DNA of 64,000 nt from Ferrimonas marina (GTDB lineage Bacteria; Pseudomonadota; Gammaproteobacteria; Enterobacterales; Shewanellaceae). This document shows, piece by piece, positions 53,624 to 64,000 of this stretch; the first letter of the stretch is position 1, and every line of letters starts with the position of its first letter. The position numbers and the translations under genes are program-made. Under the pieces are notes generated by a model. The model was not told the DNA's origin, ran no database searches, and worked only from the letters and a program-made list of their open reading frames with translations. The DNA lies in contig NZ_FQXG01000001.1 in NCBI RefSeq assembly GCF_900129905.1, positions 248,001 through 312,000 on the forward strand, read 5' to 3'.

Positions 53624-53650
53624 AAAAGGTGCCCAAGTGGCGCCTTTTTT
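53624..53650 (+). terminator. Intrinsic terminator of lrp
   Basis: AAAAGGTGCC-CAAGT-GGCGCCTTTT with one G-T pair, followed by TT. Confidence 0.85.
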
Positions 53651-53756
53651 GTTGCCTAAACGCCGCCAGCGGGCTGCGAGCGATGCAAGGACTTGAGGAC
53701 TTTGCTAAGGTAGCCGCATATAACAATTGTAATTTGCTCAGCTATTTGGGGTTCGC

Positions 53757-56159
53757 TTGTCCAAGACCAAACTTGACCCGCTGTCAGGTTGGCAACGGCT
53801 GCTCGAGGGCGGCTTGATCCTGACCACCTTGACCGCACTCTTCACCCTCTTTGCCATTGCTACTTACCATCCTGCGGATCCCGGCTGGAGCCAGGTGGCG
53901 TTCGACGGCGAGGTTCGCAACGCCATGGGCATGGTGGGCGCCTGGCTGGCCGACGTGCTGCTGTTTGTCTTCGGCGTCACCGCCTACCTGATCCCTATCG
54001 TGGTGGCCCTGGTGGGCTGGCTGGCCTTTCACCAGGCCTACCACCTGGACGAGCTGGATTACTTCTCCATCGGACTGCGCCTGATCGGCTTTCTGATCAC
54101 CTTCCTCAGCCTGTCGACCCTGGCGTCGATGAACGCCGATGACATCCACTACTTCTCCGCCGGTGGCGTTATCGGTGACGTGATGGCCTCGGCGATGCTG
54201 CCGATCTTCAACTTCATCGGCACCACCCTGATCCTGCTTTGCTTTATCGCCGCTGGTTTTACCCTGATGACCGGCATCAGCTGGATCTCCCTGGCAGAGT
54301 GGCTGGGGGCTGGCATCGTCGCCATCGGTCAATGGCTTTGGGCACTGCCCAAGCGCGAGCGCCCCCAGGCCAGCGAAGACACCCAGGGCTTTATGGCGGT
54401 GGCAGAGCGGTTCAAGGGGCCGCAGCCGGCGCTGGAGGCCGCATCCCTGCCGGAGCCCTCGGTGGATCTCACTGCCAGCCGTATCGAGCCTGAGCTGGTG
54501 GCGGACCTGCCTTCCGAGCCGGAACCGCTGCCGGAGGCCTCGGTAACCCCGCCATGGCAATCCGATGAGCCGGAAGACGCCAACGAGCTGGAGCCCTACC
54601 TGGAGACTGCGCTGAAGAAGGAGCGTCGTCAAAAAGGGCTGCCAGAGGATCTGCCGGTGGCCGTGCCCACCGCGCCGATGCCGACCCTGGAGCTGCTCGA
54701 TCGCCCCAACAAATCGCAAAACCCCATCTCCCGTGAGGAGCTCGATGGCATCGCCCGCTTGGTGGAGGCCAAGCTGCTGGACTTCAACATCCAGGCCACC
54801 GTGGTGGATGTTCACCCGGGCCCGGTGATCACCCGCTTTGAGCTGGACCTGGCTCCGGGGGTTAAGGTCTCCAAGATCACCAACCTGGCCAAGGACCTGG
54901 CCCGGGCACTGTCCGCCGTGTCGGTGCGGGTGGTGGAGGTGATCCCCGGGAAGTCGGTAATCGGCCTGGAACTGCCCAACAAACACCGGGAGATCGTTTA
55001 CCTGCGTGACGTGTTGGGCTCGCCTAACTTTGAATCCTCCGCCTCTCAGCTGACCATGGTGCTGGGCCAGGATATCTCCGGTCAGGCGGTGGTGGTGGAC
55101 CTGGCCAAGATGCCACACCTGTTGGTGGCCGGTACCACCGGCTCCGGTAAGTCTGTGGGGGTCAACGTGATGATCCTCAGCCTGCTGTACAAGTCCACGC
55201 CGGAAGATGTGCGCCTGATCATGATCGACCCCAAGATGTTGGAGCTGTCGGTCTACGAGGGGATCCCGCACCTGCTGTGTGAGGTGGTTACCGATATGAA
55301 GGAGGCCTCCAACGCCCTGCGCTGGTGTGTGGGTGAGATGGAGCGCCGCTACAAGCTGATGTCTGCCCTGGGGGTACGTAACCTCAAGGGCTACAACGCC
55401 AAGGTGACCGAGGCGATCGAGCGGGGCGAGCCCATCACCGATCCCTTCTGGCAGCCGGAGCAGTCGATGGAAACCGAAGCGCCGGTACTGGAGAAGCTGC
55501 CCTCCATCGTGGTAGTGGTGGACGAATTTGCCGACATGATGATGATCGTCGGTAAGAAGGTCGAGGAGCTGATCGCCCGTATAGCCCAGAAGGCGCGGGC
55601 CGCAGGGATCCACCTGATCCTGGCCACCCAGCGTCCGTCAGTGGATGTGATCACCGGCCTGATTAAGGCCAACATTCCTACCCGGATGGCGTTCCAGGTT
55701 TCCAGCCGCGTCGACTCCCGCACCATCCTGGATCAGCAGGGCGCCGAGCAACTGTTGGGGCAGGGCGACATGCTCTACCTGCCGCCGGGTACCGGTGTGC
55801 CTATCCGTGTCCATGGTGCCTTCGTGGACGATCACGAGGTGCACAAGGTGGTGGCGGATTGGAGCGCCCGAGCTAAACCCCAGTACGTGGATGAGATCCT
55901 CTCCGGTGAGAGCGCCGGTGAGGTTGTGCTGCTGCCTGGCGAGGCGGCCGATAGCGACACTGAGAAGGACGCCCTCTATGATGAAGCGGTGGCCTTTGTG
56001 TTGGAGTCACGTCGCGCTTCCATCTCCAGCGTGCAGCGCAAACTGAAGATTGGCTACAACCGCGCTGCCCGTCTGGTCGAACAGATGGAGCACAGCGGGC
56101 TGGTGAGCCCGCCGGGCCACAATGGCAACCGAGAAGTATTGGTACCAGGACAAGATTGA
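53757..56159 (+). CDS. ftsK: DNA translocase FtsK
   Basis: An 800-residue septal DNA pump coordinating chromosome segregation with division. Four N-terminal TM helices (about 20-180), a short Pro/Glu-rich linker (about 195-320), RecA-like motor with Walker [13 protein letters not shown] (about 458) and Walker [13 protein letters not shown] (about 585), and a C-terminal gamma winged helix (about 735-800; [21 protein letters not shown]). The linker is far shorter than in E. coli FtsK (1329 residues in all). The start is TTG 53757; no better ATG precedes the first TM helix. Overlaps lolA by TGATG. Confidence 0.96.
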   Translation: MSKTKLDPLSGWQRLLEGGLILTTLTALFTLFAIATYHPADPGWSQVAFDGEVRNAMGMVGAWLADVLLFVFGVTAYLIPIVVALVGWLAFHQAYHLDELDYFSIGLRLIGFLITFLSLSTLASMNADDIHYFSAGGVIGDVMASAMLPIFNFIGTTLILLCFIAAGFTLMTGISWISLAEWLGAGIVAIGQWLWALPKRERPQASEDTQGFMAVAERFKGPQPALEAASLPEPSVDLTASRIEPELVADLPSEPEPLPEASVTPPWQSDEPEDANELEPYLETALKKERRQKGLPEDLPVAVPTAPMPTLELLDRPNKSQNPISREELDGIARLVEAKLLDFNIQATVVDVHPGPVITRFELDLAPGVKVSKITNLAKDLARALSAVSVRVVEVIPGKSVIGLELPNKHREIVYLRDVLGSPNFESSASQLTMVLGQDISGQAVVVDLAKMPHLLVAGTTGSGKSVGVNVMILSLLYKSTPEDVRLIMIDPKMLELSVYEGIPHLLCEVVTDMKEASNALRWCVGEMERRYKLMSALGVRNLKGYNAKVTEAIERGEPITDPFWQPEQSMETEAPVLEKLPSIVVVVDEFADMMMIVGKKVEELIARIAQKARAAGIHLILATQRPSVDVITGLIKANIPTRMAFQVSSRVDSRTILDQQGAEQLLGQGDMLYLPPGTGVPIRVHGAFVDDHEVHKVVADWSARAKPQYVDEILSGESAGEVVLLPGEAADSDTEKDALYDEAVAFVLESRRASISSVQRKLKIGYNRAARLVEQMEHSGLVSPPGHNGNREVLVPGQD

Positions 56160-56755
56160 TGAACAAACCCTTTTACGCAGCTGCCCTGATGGGGCTGGCT
56201 GCCATGCCGCTGACCGCCAATGAGGCGGATGCGCTACAACAGCGCCTGGCCGCCTTAAGCCAGTTCAGCGCCGAGTTCGAACAGCAGGCCTTCGATTTTG
56301 ATGGCCAGCTGGTACAGGAAAGTCAGGGCCTGATCGCCCTGCAGGCGCCGCTGCGTTTTGCCTGGGAGCAAAGCGAGCCGGAGCCGCTGACCCTGGTCTC
56401 CGACGGCGAGGCGGTCTGGTACTTTGATCCCTTCGTTGAGCAGGTCACCGTCACCCCGGTAGAGCAGGCACTGGCCCAAACCCCGCTGGCGCTGATCTCC
56501 AGTCAGGACAGCGCGCTGTGGGCCCAATGGCAGGTCAGCAAGGTCGATGGTTGCTACCAGCTGGTGCAGAAGGAGCAGCCGGAGATCACCATGGGGATCT
56601 GCTTCTCCGGTGAGGCCATTGAATCCCTGACCCTGACCGATGCCCAGGGCACCAAGACGGTGATGTCTTTGAAGGCGTTCAGCGACCAGCCCGTGGCCGC
56701 GGAGCGCTTTGTGTTTGAACCCGCCGACGGCGTCTTTATCGACGATCAGCGATGA
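56159..56755 (+). CDS. lolA: Outer-membrane lipoprotein carrier protein LolA
   Basis: A 198-residue periplasmic chaperone moving lipoproteins from LolCDE to LolB. Signal peptide about 1-20 (LTANEADA after it); then [38 protein letters not shown] and [19 protein letters not shown], all typical. ATG 56159 shares its A with the ftsK stop; an in-frame TTG one codon earlier is ignored. It ends in ATGA overlap with rarA. Confidence 0.95.
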   Translation: MNKPFYAAALMGLAAMPLTANEADALQQRLAALSQFSAEFEQQAFDFDGQLVQESQGLIALQAPLRFAWEQSEPEPLTLVSDGEAVWYFDPFVEQVTVTPVEQALAQTPLALISSQDSALWAQWQVSKVDGCYQLVQKEQPEITMGICFSGEAIESLTLTDAQGTKTVMSLKAFSDQPVAAERFVFEPADGVFIDDQR

Positions 56756-58080
56756 GCAGCCTGACCCTGGACTTTGCCCCGGACTTTCGCCCCTTGGCGG
56801 CCCGGATGCGGCCGCGCACCGTGGCGGAGTACATCGGCCAGGATCATCTGCTGGGGGAGGGCAAGCCGCTGCGCCAGGCACTGGAGGCAGGCCGTGCCCA
56901 CTCCATGCTGCTGTGGGGCCCGCCGGGCACCGGCAAGACCACCCTGGCGGAGCTGGTGGCCAGCCACTGTAACGCCCACGTTGAACGCATCAGTGCGGTC
57001 ACCTCCGGGGTGAAGGAGATCCGCGCTGCCATCGAGAAGGCCAAGCAGGTGGCGCAAAGCCACGGACGACAGACCCTGCTGTTTGTCGACGAGGTGCACC
57101 GCTTCAACAAGTCGCAGCAGGACGCCTTTCTGCCCCACATCGAGGATGGCACCGTCATCTTTATCGGCGCTACCACCGAGAATCCCTCGTTCGAGGTCAA
57201 CAACGCGCTGCTCTCCCGCGCCCGGGTTCACCTGATCAAGAAGCTTGATGACGAGGCGATCCAGCAGATCCTGTTCCAGGCCCTCAACGATAAGGAGCGG
57301 GGACTGGGAGAGCGTGATCTGACCCTGCCCAACGAGGTGGCCGAGGCGCTGGCACGTCAGGTGGACGGCGATGCCCGCCGCGCATTAAACCTGCTCGAGC
57401 TAATGGCGGAGCTGGTAGGCGAGGGCACCTTGACCCTGGCCCACCTGACCGAGGTGGCCGGGGTACCGGTGGCCCAGTTCGACAACAAAGGCGACAAATT
57501 TTACGACCTCATTTCTGCAGTGCATAAGTCGGTACGCGGCAGCGACCCCGACGCGGCACTTTACTGGTATGCCCGTATCCTGGAAGGCGGTGGCGACCCT
57601 CTCTATGTGGCTCGTCGTGCCTTAGCCATCGCCTCGGAGGATGTGGGCAACGCCGATCCTCGGGCGATGGAGGTGGCGCTCAATGCCTGGGACTGCTTCC
57701 ACCGGGTTGGCCCCGCAGAAGGGGAGCGGGCCATCGCCCAGGCACTGGTTTACCTCGCCTGTGCACCAAAGAGCAATGCGGTCTATGTGGCCTTCAAGGC
57801 CGCACGGGCGTTAGCCCGGACCACCCCGGATCAGGAGGTGCCGGTGCACCTGCGCAATGCCCCTACCGCCTTGCTCAAGGAGATGGGCCACGGCGCCGAG
57901 TACCGCTACGCCCACGACGAGCCAGGTGCCTTTGCCGCTGGCGAGTGCTACCTGCCGGAGGCGCTCAAGGACACCCGGCTCTACCATCCCACCGAGCGGG
58001 GCCTGGAGAAGAAGATCTCCGACAAGCTTGAACAGCTGCAGCGGATGAACCAGCAAAGCGGGAAGCGTCGCTATGATTGA
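56752..58080 (+). CDS. rarA: Replication-associated recombination protein A
   Basis: A 442-residue AAA+ clamp-loader-like ATPase of the RarA/MgsA/WRNIP1 family, acting at stalled forks. Walker [10 protein letters not shown] (56-64), Walker [17 protein letters not shown], sensor [10 protein letters not shown], and the tetramerisation region with [19 protein letters not shown]. Overlaps lolA at the start and crcB at the end by a few bases, so ftsK-lolA-rarA-crcB form one coupled transcript. Confidence 0.97.
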   Translation: MSSLTLDFAPDFRPLAARMRPRTVAEYIGQDHLLGEGKPLRQALEAGRAHSMLLWGPPGTGKTTLAELVASHCNAHVERISAVTSGVKEIRAAIEKAKQVAQSHGRQTLLFVDEVHRFNKSQQDAFLPHIEDGTVIFIGATTENPSFEVNNALLSRARVHLIKKLDDEAIQQILFQALNDKERGLGERDLTLPNEVAEALARQVDGDARRALNLLELMAELVGEGTLTLAHLTEVAGVPVAQFDNKGDKFYDLISAVHKSVRGSDPDAALYWYARILEGGGDPLYVARRALAIASEDVGNADPRAMEVALNAWDCFHRVGPAEGERAIAQALVYLACAPKSNAVYVAFKAARALARTTPDQEVPVHLRNAPTALLKEMGHGAEYRYAHDEPGAFAAGECYLPEALKDTRLYHPTERGLEKKISDKLEQLQRMNQQSGKRRYD

Positions 58081-58447
58081 GTTCCTGGCGGTGGCCCTAG
58101 GCGGCGCGCTGGGCGCCATGCTGCGCTACGCTACCTCCTTGCTGGCCCTGAAGTGGTTCGGTGCCGGCTTCCCCATCGCCACCTTGATGGTTAACTGCGC
58201 CGGCAGCTTTGCCATGGGCGCGCTCTATACCCTCAGCCTGGCGGTGACCGTCTCACCGCTGTGGAAAGGGCTGATTGGCGTGGGCTTCCTTGGCGCACTG
58301 ACCACCTTCTCCACCTTCTCCAACGAGACCCTGCTGCTGATGCAGGAGGGACTGCACTGGAAGGCGCTGCTTAACGTCCTGCTCAATGTCGGCCTCTGCC
58401 TGTTCATGGTTTACCTAGGCCAGCAATGGATGGCGTCACAGCAGTAG
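58073..58447 (+). CDS. crcB: Fluoride channel CrcB (Fluc)
   Basis: A 124-residue, four-helix membrane protein exporting fluoride as a dual-topology dimer. Motifs NCAGSFAMG and [15 protein letters not shown] are the family's Asn and TTFSTF elements. It overlaps rarA by 8 bp. No fluoride riboswitch can precede it in this position. The rarA-crcB link recurs in related genera. Confidence 0.95.
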   Translation: MIEFLAVALGGALGAMLRYATSLLALKWFGAGFPIATLMVNCAGSFAMGALYTLSLAVTVSPLWKGLIGVGFLGALTTFSTFSNETLLLMQEGLHWKALLNVLLNVGLCLFMVYLGQQWMASQQ

Positions 58448-58455
58448 ACTGAACG

Positions 58456-58483
58456 TTAACTGTACCTTAACTCACCATTAACT
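58456..58483 (+). promoter_or_regulatory. Triple TTAACT direct repeat, operator-like
   Basis: TTAACT occurs three times at exactly 11-bp intervals (58456, 58467, 58478), the helical-turn spacing recognised by OmpR/PhoB-type response regulators. TTAA-N7-TTAA resembles PmrA/QseB-type boxes. A CATAGT -10-like hexamer lies at 58506-58511, with the third repeat near the -35 zone. Confidence 0.5.
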
Positions 58484-58612
58484 GGCCTCGGCCTGCCCGC
58501 ATCGGCATAGTAGGCCTCAACAGGGCAGGGTTGAATCGTCACCTTAGGGGTGACCAGCGACGGGCAGCAGCAGGGCGAGGGGATTGACCTGGGCACTCGG
58601 TGAGAGGGTGAC

Positions 58613-58831
58613 ATGTTCAAGATTACGGTATTGTGGATGGCAGTCAGTGTGATGACGGTACTGGCGGTGGTGGTCGGCGCCGGTGGGCCGCTGGATGACT
58701 GGAGCATCATGGCAGTGGTGCTGGGCACTATTTTGGCGCTGGGTACCCCGCTGATCGCCGCCTTCGACTGGCTGTGTGAACGGGCGCTGAAGCTGGGTGA
58801 GCCCACCCCAGAACATCAACGGCCGTTCTAA
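58613..58831 (+). CDS. Small two-TM membrane protein
   Basis: 72 residues with two hydrophobic helices (about 4-24 and 32-52) joined by GAGGPLDDWS, and a short cytoplasmic tail (LCERALKLGEPTPEHQRPF). The ATG follows GAGAGGG. A strong terminator follows 15 bp after the stop, and an operator-like triple repeat lies about 130 bp upstream, so it looks like a self-contained regulated unit. Not recognised. Confidence 0.65.
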   Translation: MFKITVLWMAVSVMTVLAVVVGAGGPLDDWSIMAVVLGTILALGTPLIAAFDWLCERALKLGEPTPEHQRPF

Positions 58832-58846
58832 CCTGACGGATAAGCC

Positions 58847-58876
58847 AAAGCCCCAGTCCTACGCTGGGGCTTTTTT
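58847..58876 (+). terminator. Intrinsic terminator after the small two-TM gene
   Basis: AAAGCCCCAG-loop-CTGGGGCTTT followed by TTT. Confidence 0.92.
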
Positions 58877-58950
58877 GTGCCGCTTGGGCAAGGTGATGGC
58901 CAATTATGGCGCCGCCCTGGCTTTGGTGTTGGCCTGCCGGTGGGTTTCAC

Positions 58951-59337
58951 TCAGGTACCCTCTAGAAACCGGCCGTACCGTCGGGTAAATGCCTGAGTAC
59001 GGCTTTGTTCGACCGCGTGCCATTCGGCAGCGCGCTCGCGCATGAACAGGCCGACCACCACCAATGTGGCACCCACTCCCAGGCTGAACAGGCCAATGGC
59101 ATCACTCAGCAACGAGATAACCAGCGTAATGGCACCTATCCAAAACAGCAGAGTGTGGTCTTCACTGGGTTGGTCCATGCCATGGGGATTCGGAGCCAGG
59201 GCTTGAGCGGCAAACTCGACAGCCCCCGGGTGTAGGGGATGACTTAGCTGAACAAACGGCATGGCGCCGTCCGGGATCAGATGGTTGTTGCACGGCTTAT
59301 TAAGGCCGGTCATGTGGCACAGTGTCTCTGGGTACAT
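58951..59337 (-). CDS. Uncharacterised protein with C-terminal membrane hairpin
   Basis: 128 residues. The first 60 are soluble with two cysteines and several histidines (CHMTGLNKPCNNHLIPDGAM); residues about 62-100 form two hydrophobic helices separated by a Gly/Ser turn; the tail is basic (RRYGRFLEGT). A GAGGAG ribosome site at ideal spacing supports the ATG start. Not recognised. Last of a row of four small minus-strand genes between crcB and serS. Confidence 0.62.
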   Translation of the reverse strand: MYPETLCHMTGLNKPCNNHLIPDGAMPFVQLSHPLHPGAVEFAAQALAPNPHGMDQPSEDHTLLFWIGAITLVISLLSDAIGLFSLGVGATLVVVGLFMRERAAEWHAVEQSRTQAFTRRYGRFLEGT

Positions 59338-59517
59338 GCTTTTCTCCTCTGTCCATTGAGCCTGCTGAGGGACTTTTCATAGGGCTCGGTTTCTCTGGGG
59401 TGTGAGCGCAAGGCTTTAGCCAGCTCACTACCCCCAGTCAGGTGGGCGGTGAGTGCACGGCTGCCGTCGTTGAGCCCTTCCTAATAGTGGGAGGGCTCAC
59501 GCATTTTCGGTGGCCTG

Positions 59518-59733
59518 TTACTCACCGGAATCACTGTCTTGCTCCTCCGTTTGCCTTGCCATTTTGTGCCATGCCGCATTGGCCTGCGCACGGCGATAGA
59601 TCTTGGCGCGTAAGCGCGCTCTGTCGGTGTGATAGCCAAACTTATGCAGGTGCGCGTAGGTGACATCCACGGCGGCCTCAAGCACTTGCTCACTGCTGAT
59701 GTTGTCTTCAGGGGTTGGGATGGGTGTTGGCAT
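59518..59733 (-). CDS. Small uncharacterised soluble protein
   Basis: About 71 residues, hydrophilic and probably helical: SSEQVLEAAVDVTYAHLHKFGYHTDRARLRAKIYRRA, then an acidic end (EEQDSDSGE). Start ATG 59733 follows CAGGAAA; it overlaps the upstream membrane-protein gene by 26 bp in another frame, suggesting translational coupling. Not recognised. Confidence 0.5.
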   Translation of the reverse strand: MPTPIPTPEDNISSEQVLEAAVDVTYAHLHKFGYHTDRARLRAKIYRRAQANAAWHKMARQTEEQDSDSGE

Positions 59734-59962
59734 TCTGGTTTCCTGTTGTGGGTAGTGGGAAGGCCGGCTCATCTTCAATGTCTTCGCTGCTGTATTCCGT
59801 GTGGCAAATCGCCATCGTTAACATCCAGCCGACGATGGGGGTCGACATCATGCTGATGCAGAAAAATCGGATACCCGATTGCCCGTTGTACCGTGCGTAG
59901 AGACCGGCGAGCAGGGACAGGGATAACCAAAGCCCCAGCAGGATTGGCAAAGATTTAGGCAT
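59708..59962 (-). CDS. Small two-TM membrane protein
   Basis: About 84 residues: TM helix 1 (about 4-24, LPILLGLWLSLSLLAGLYA), a short loop with GQSGIRF, TM helix 2 (about 34-52) and a hydrophilic Asn/Pro-rich tail. Start ATG 59962 follows GGAAG; ATG 60004 is a possible longer start without a clear ribosome site. Not recognised. Confidence 0.5.
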   Translation of the reverse strand: MPKSLPILLGLWLSLSLLAGLYARYNGQSGIRFFCISMMSTPIVGWMLTMAICHTEYSSEDIEDEPAFPLPTTGNQNANTHPNP

Positions 59963-60037
59963 TACGTGCTTCCAGGTTTGGTTTAATTTCAACTTGGAGC
60001 GCATCTAAAGGGATCTGATTCTCGTCTGCACTGAATT

Positions 60038-61619
<1,582 letters not shown>

Positions 61620-61634
61620 TCGCTATTGATAGAG

Positions 61635-61661
61635 AAAAGGCCGGCATTGCTGGCCTTTTTT
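61635..61661 (+). terminator. Intrinsic terminator of serS
   Basis: AAAAGGCC / GGCCTTTT with a partly paired inner loop, then TT. Confidence 0.88.
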
Positions 61662-61757
61662 GTGCCCATTGATCAGGGGACAGGTTGGATTCGGCTCTTT
61701 CGGAAGTGTGTTGAGTGATGAGTTAGAGCTGGCTCAATTCATATGAAAGGTGTCAAC

Positions 61758-61828
61758 AGAAGGCACTGGGTTCTGGGAACGCTGGGCTGTTAGGAGCTAG
61801 GTGAGATCAAGAGCGGATGGCTGCCTCG
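61758..61828. repeat. Diverged 71-bp repeat, copy A
   Basis: Aligns without gaps to 62315-62385 at roughly three-quarters identity; shared ends AGAAGG and GCGGATGGCTGC. Lies in the gap between serS and the next small gene, which otherwise shows nothing recognisable. Confidence 0.65.
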
Positions 61829-61851
61829 AGCCATATAGCTTCGGTTACTTC

Positions 61852-62190
61852 TTAATCCATCCGAGTAATAAAAGTCTGCTCGTCATCCACAAAAGCCACA
61901 TAGCCGCCGTGATAGATAAACACCCGACCTCGTCCTTCTACCAGACACGCTAGCTGCGGGTACAGGTCTTCCTCTATCGCCGGGCTTTGGTAAGTGCCAG
62001 TATCCGTCACCCGGCCGGTAAATTTTGGTAGGTGCCCATAAGCGCGCTTAGCCTGATCAATCAGGCTTAGCTCACTGTCAGCCGAAAAGTAAGTCGGTAT
62101 AACCCCGGCGTCTTCAATGAACATGGTCTTTAGCTCTTCATAGGCGGTAATCACCAGCCAGTCGATGCCGTTAACAGGGTGGATATACAT
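61852..62190 (-). CDS. Uncharacterised 112-residue protein
   Basis: A soluble protein of alpha/beta character: MYIHPVNGIDWLVITAYEELK, a central Tyr-rich segment and a final strand-rich part (VFIYHGGYVAFVDDEQTFITRMD). No signal peptide or TM helix. GAGAA lies before the ATG. Base composition is near the local average. Not recognised; might be an immunity-type or other accessory protein, but nothing proves it. Confidence 0.58.
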   Translation of the reverse strand: MYIHPVNGIDWLVITAYEELKTMFIEDAGVIPTYFSADSELSLIDQAKRAYGHLPKFTGRVTDTGTYQSPAIEEDLYPQLACLVEGRGRVFIYHGGYVAFVDDEQTFITRMD

Positions 62191-62314
62191 AAGGTTCTCG
62201 ATGGTTCAGAAGCCGAGATTGTATCATTTGCTGGCCAGAGCGCTGAGGGTAGTTTAGCTAGCAAGTGGAGCGCCTCTGGGTCATGTGCTGTCGGTGGTTT
62301 CCTTTGCGGCCAGT

Positions 62315-62385
62315 AGAAGGTGCTGGGTGCTAAGGATGCTGGGCTTATAGGTGCCAAGAGAGCGCAAGCGCGGATGGCTGCTTCG
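62315..62385. repeat. Diverged 71-bp repeat, copy B
   Basis: Direct copy of 61758-61828, placed on the other side of the 112-residue gene, so the two copies flank that gene. The rest of the 430-bp gap (62191-62622) shows no gene. Confidence 0.65.
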
Positions 62386-62622
62386 GCGCCAAAAGCGGCC
62401 ATTCGAGTCCGTAAACAGATTTAATCCACTTTGATGCATTGGTTCACCTTGAACACTGGACCCTTAAACCGCTATAGATGAACAAAGACCTGAACGATCT
62501 TCGATCACAACTTAAAAGGTAAACTAGTCTCCACGTCACAATTTGACGGCCTAAACAAGGAAGATCGCGGATGGAGCCCGTAGGCTGGTAACACAATACC
62601 AAACCACAAGGAAGTGCCGATT

Positions 62623-62955
62623 ATGAGCAACAGCGAGAACGACAAAATGCCCGAGTCCTGGTACTGGATGGGGGCAGCCATGGCCCTGGGCATCGTGTTT
62701 ATGATCGCTCACAAAAATGGAGAGTGGAAGCGGGACGAACTAGCAAAAGAACTGGGCGCCATCCGTTACTGCACTGAAGTTCAAACCGATGACGTACGCT
62801 ACAGCCGAATGATTGGCATGCTTGAAAACGCCGCGTACATGCAAGGGGAGGTCAACGAGGATCATGTTGATGCCTGGATTGAACACCACCGCAATGAAAG
62901 TGGCCTAGGCCCTGACTCCTGCGCACTCATGCTTTACGACATATTCCAAGGGTAA
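62623..62955 (+). CDS. Uncharacterised single-TM protein
   Basis: 110 residues: short polar N-terminus, one hydrophobic helix (about 13-30, YWMGAAMALGIVFMIA), then a charged soluble domain (RYSRMIGMLENAAYMQGEVNEDHVDAWIEHHRN). The ATG is preceded by AAGGAAG at good spacing, better than the in-frame GTG three codons upstream. Not recognised. Confidence 0.58.
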   Translation: MSNSENDKMPESWYWMGAAMALGIVFMIAHKNGEWKRDELAKELGAIRYCTEVQTDDVRYSRMIGMLENAAYMQGEVNEDHVDAWIEHHRNESGLGPDSCALMLYDIFQG

Positions 62956-63105
62956 GCACAACGAAACAGGCCCTAAGCAAATCAAAGGAGTTCAAGGGGA
63001 CAGAGTGATCGAAATAAGGTACTTGTGGCGGGAGAGTGCTTCCCTTCGGCGACTGCAATGAGGCATCATGAGGCACCTGGTAGCAGTTCCTTCTACGCGG
63101 ATAAA

Positions 63106-63885
63106 ATGAATACAGTGGATGTAATGCGCGAGTACAATGAGTTTGAACGCAAGCTTATTCACTCGTTTAATGGCGTAATGAAGTCAGATAGTAACCTAAC
63201 TAAATTTGTATCTAAAGAACGTCATGGCAGTTATATTTCGTTCTTTGACTTTGATGAAAGCCTTGCTGAATCGATAGTTAAAGAGCAGCTTGCATATTTT
63301 AGCCAACGCAAATTATGCTTTGAGTGGAAGACATATAGTACCGACAAACCAAATAATATCGGCAGTGTATTAGTCGCTAATGGTTTTGATCAAGAAGATA
63401 CTGAATCGTTTATGGTTTTAGACCTTTCTAAAGCAGCTAACGAATTTTTCGATGAATCTCAGATTACAGAAGTTTTCGATAGCCAAGGCATTAGTGATGC
63501 AATAAAGGTTCAAGAACAAGTTTGGGGTGGCGATTTCAATTGGCAATACAACTACTTAATGTGCCTCAAAGAGCAATCTCCAGATTCGGTATCCATTTAT
63601 GTTGTGTACGTAGATGGACAGCCAGTAACTTCTGCTTGGTTAACATTTAATGGGAACAGCCCATTTGCAGGTATTTGGGGTGGAAGTACAATCAAAGAGT
63701 TTCGAGGCAATGGTTATTATAGCATGCTCCTAAATAAGCGTATCGCTGAAGCCAAATCGAAAGGTGTTAAATACCTAATAATCGATGCCTCAGATATGAG
63801 TAAACCGATAGTGTCAAAACGTGGTTTTAAAGTAATTGCGACAACAACGGGATACACTTCGCCAAATAGCAAACAAGTCGCTTAA
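63106..63885 (+). CDS. GNAT-family N-acetyltransferase, AT-rich
   Basis: About 259 residues. The C-terminal half has the GNAT fold: GQPVTSAWLTFN, then GGSTIKEFRGNGYYSMLLNKRIAEAKSKGVKYLIIDASD, where FRGNGYY is the acetyl-CoA-binding motif A and GFKVIATTTGY ends the domain. The N-terminal half looks like a second, degenerate GNAT-like lobe. The gene is strikingly AT-rich (about 35-40% GC by eye) beside its neighbours, indicating transfer. Start ATG 63106 is likely; the open frame to 63025 is GC-rich flank. Substrate unknown. Confidence 0.78.
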   Translation: MNTVDVMREYNEFERKLIHSFNGVMKSDSNLTKFVSKERHGSYISFFDFDESLAESIVKEQLAYFSQRKLCFEWKTYSTDKPNNIGSVLVANGFDQEDTESFMVLDLSKAANEFFDESQITEVFDSQGISDAIKVQEQVWGGDFNWQYNYLMCLKEQSPDSVSIYVVYVDGQPVTSAWLTFNGNSPFAGIWGGSTIKEFRGNGYYSMLLNKRIAEAKSKGVKYLIIDASDMSKPIVSKRGFKVIATTTGYTSPNSKQVA

Positions 63886-63996
63886 CTGGGACTCCTAACT
63901 CTTGGCCACTGTTATACAAATCGGCTTCAGAGTCTAGAGCACAGATTTCAAACTGGCTGGTATAGCGTTATCGCCCGTTAGCAAGGCGTTATGTTT
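63881..63996 (+). repeat. attC-like integron recombination site (tentative)
   Basis: Right after the acetyltransferase stop, GCTTAAC...CTAAC on the left mirrors GTTAG...GTTATGT on the right, arranged as R''-L''...L'-R' simple sites around an imperfect stem (TATAC/GTATA and AAATC/GATTT). The 3' end GCAAGGCGTTATG is like the ends of Vibrio-type attC sites. Left and right spacers are unequal (8 and 6), so this is a tentative call. No integrase gene lies in the window. Confidence 0.45.
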
Positions 63997-64000
63997 TTAG

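Noticed and set aside
53606-53756. LexA box before ftsK, as in E. coli
   Set aside because: No CTG-N10-CAG pattern found in the gap.
53784-55613. A 609-codon open frame antisense to ftsK
   Set aside because: Antisense shadow rich in His, Gln and Gly, without a homologous domain or a ribosome site.
62151-62402. An 83-codon minus-strand frame overlapping the 112-residue gene
   Set aside because: It runs through repeat copy B and has no ribosome site or family features.

Overview
The window is about 60% GC by eye, densely coded, and comes from a gammaproteobacterial chromosome. Several gene runs match the Alteromonadales/enterobacterial backbone: cmoA-cmoB, aspS-yebC-ruvC, purB-hflD-mnmA-nudJ-rluE, cspD/clpS-clpA-infA-bpt-aat, cydC-cydD-trxB, ald/lrp-ftsK-lolA-rarA-crcB and serS. 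High GC, tandem monomeric and dimeric isocitrate dehydrogenases, DUF4826 and DUF4920 proteins, leucine dehydrogenase and a YnhF-type small protein point to Ferrimonas or a close relative. The genus is an inference. I saw no rRNA, tRNA, insertion sequence or CRISPR array.

0-14.9 kb. This stretch holds the end of an ABC-2 permease gene, then two exported proteins built from a shared PWDL/BACON-like module pair (one carries a purple-acid-phosphatase-like domain with an altered metal ligand). A sodium:amino-acid symporter and a LysR regulator divergent from an azoreductase follow. Next is a minus-strand operon: cmoA-cmoB, a lipoprotein retropepsin-like protease, an inactive transglutaminase/multi-TM protein, a RimK-like ATP-grasp ligase and an unrecognised exported protein, mostly joined by short overlaps. 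A degenerate GGDEF protein ends the section.

15-33 kb. aspS-yebC-ruvC comes first. ruvA-ruvB lies about 5.3 kb further on behind a clear LexA box. Between them are a DEAD-box helicase, a translationally coupled ThDP enzyme/aldehyde dehydrogenase pair and a DUF4920 protein. After ruvB come metabolic and small genes: DUF1294, gloA, a 28-residue YnhF-like membrane peptide with a CRP site, ybjN, a CAP-domain protein, leucine dehydrogenase, DUF4826, roxA and a CoA transferase.

33-61.6 kb. Core backbone. It covers purine and tRNA functions, the two isocitrate dehydrogenases, the complete ClpS/ClpA plus Bpt/Aat N-degron set, CydDC, TrxB, alanine dehydrogenase divergent from Lrp, FtsK-LolA-RarA-CrcB and SerS. 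A dispersed intergenic repeat occurs twice (33.1 and 47.1 kb). An island of small, mostly membrane-associated genes separates crcB from serS, headed by a triple TTAACT operator-like array.

61.6-64 kb. Accessory DNA: uncharacterised small genes, a diverged 71-bp repeat pair, and an AT-rich GNAT acetyltransferase gene followed by an attC-like sequence that reaches almost to the window end.
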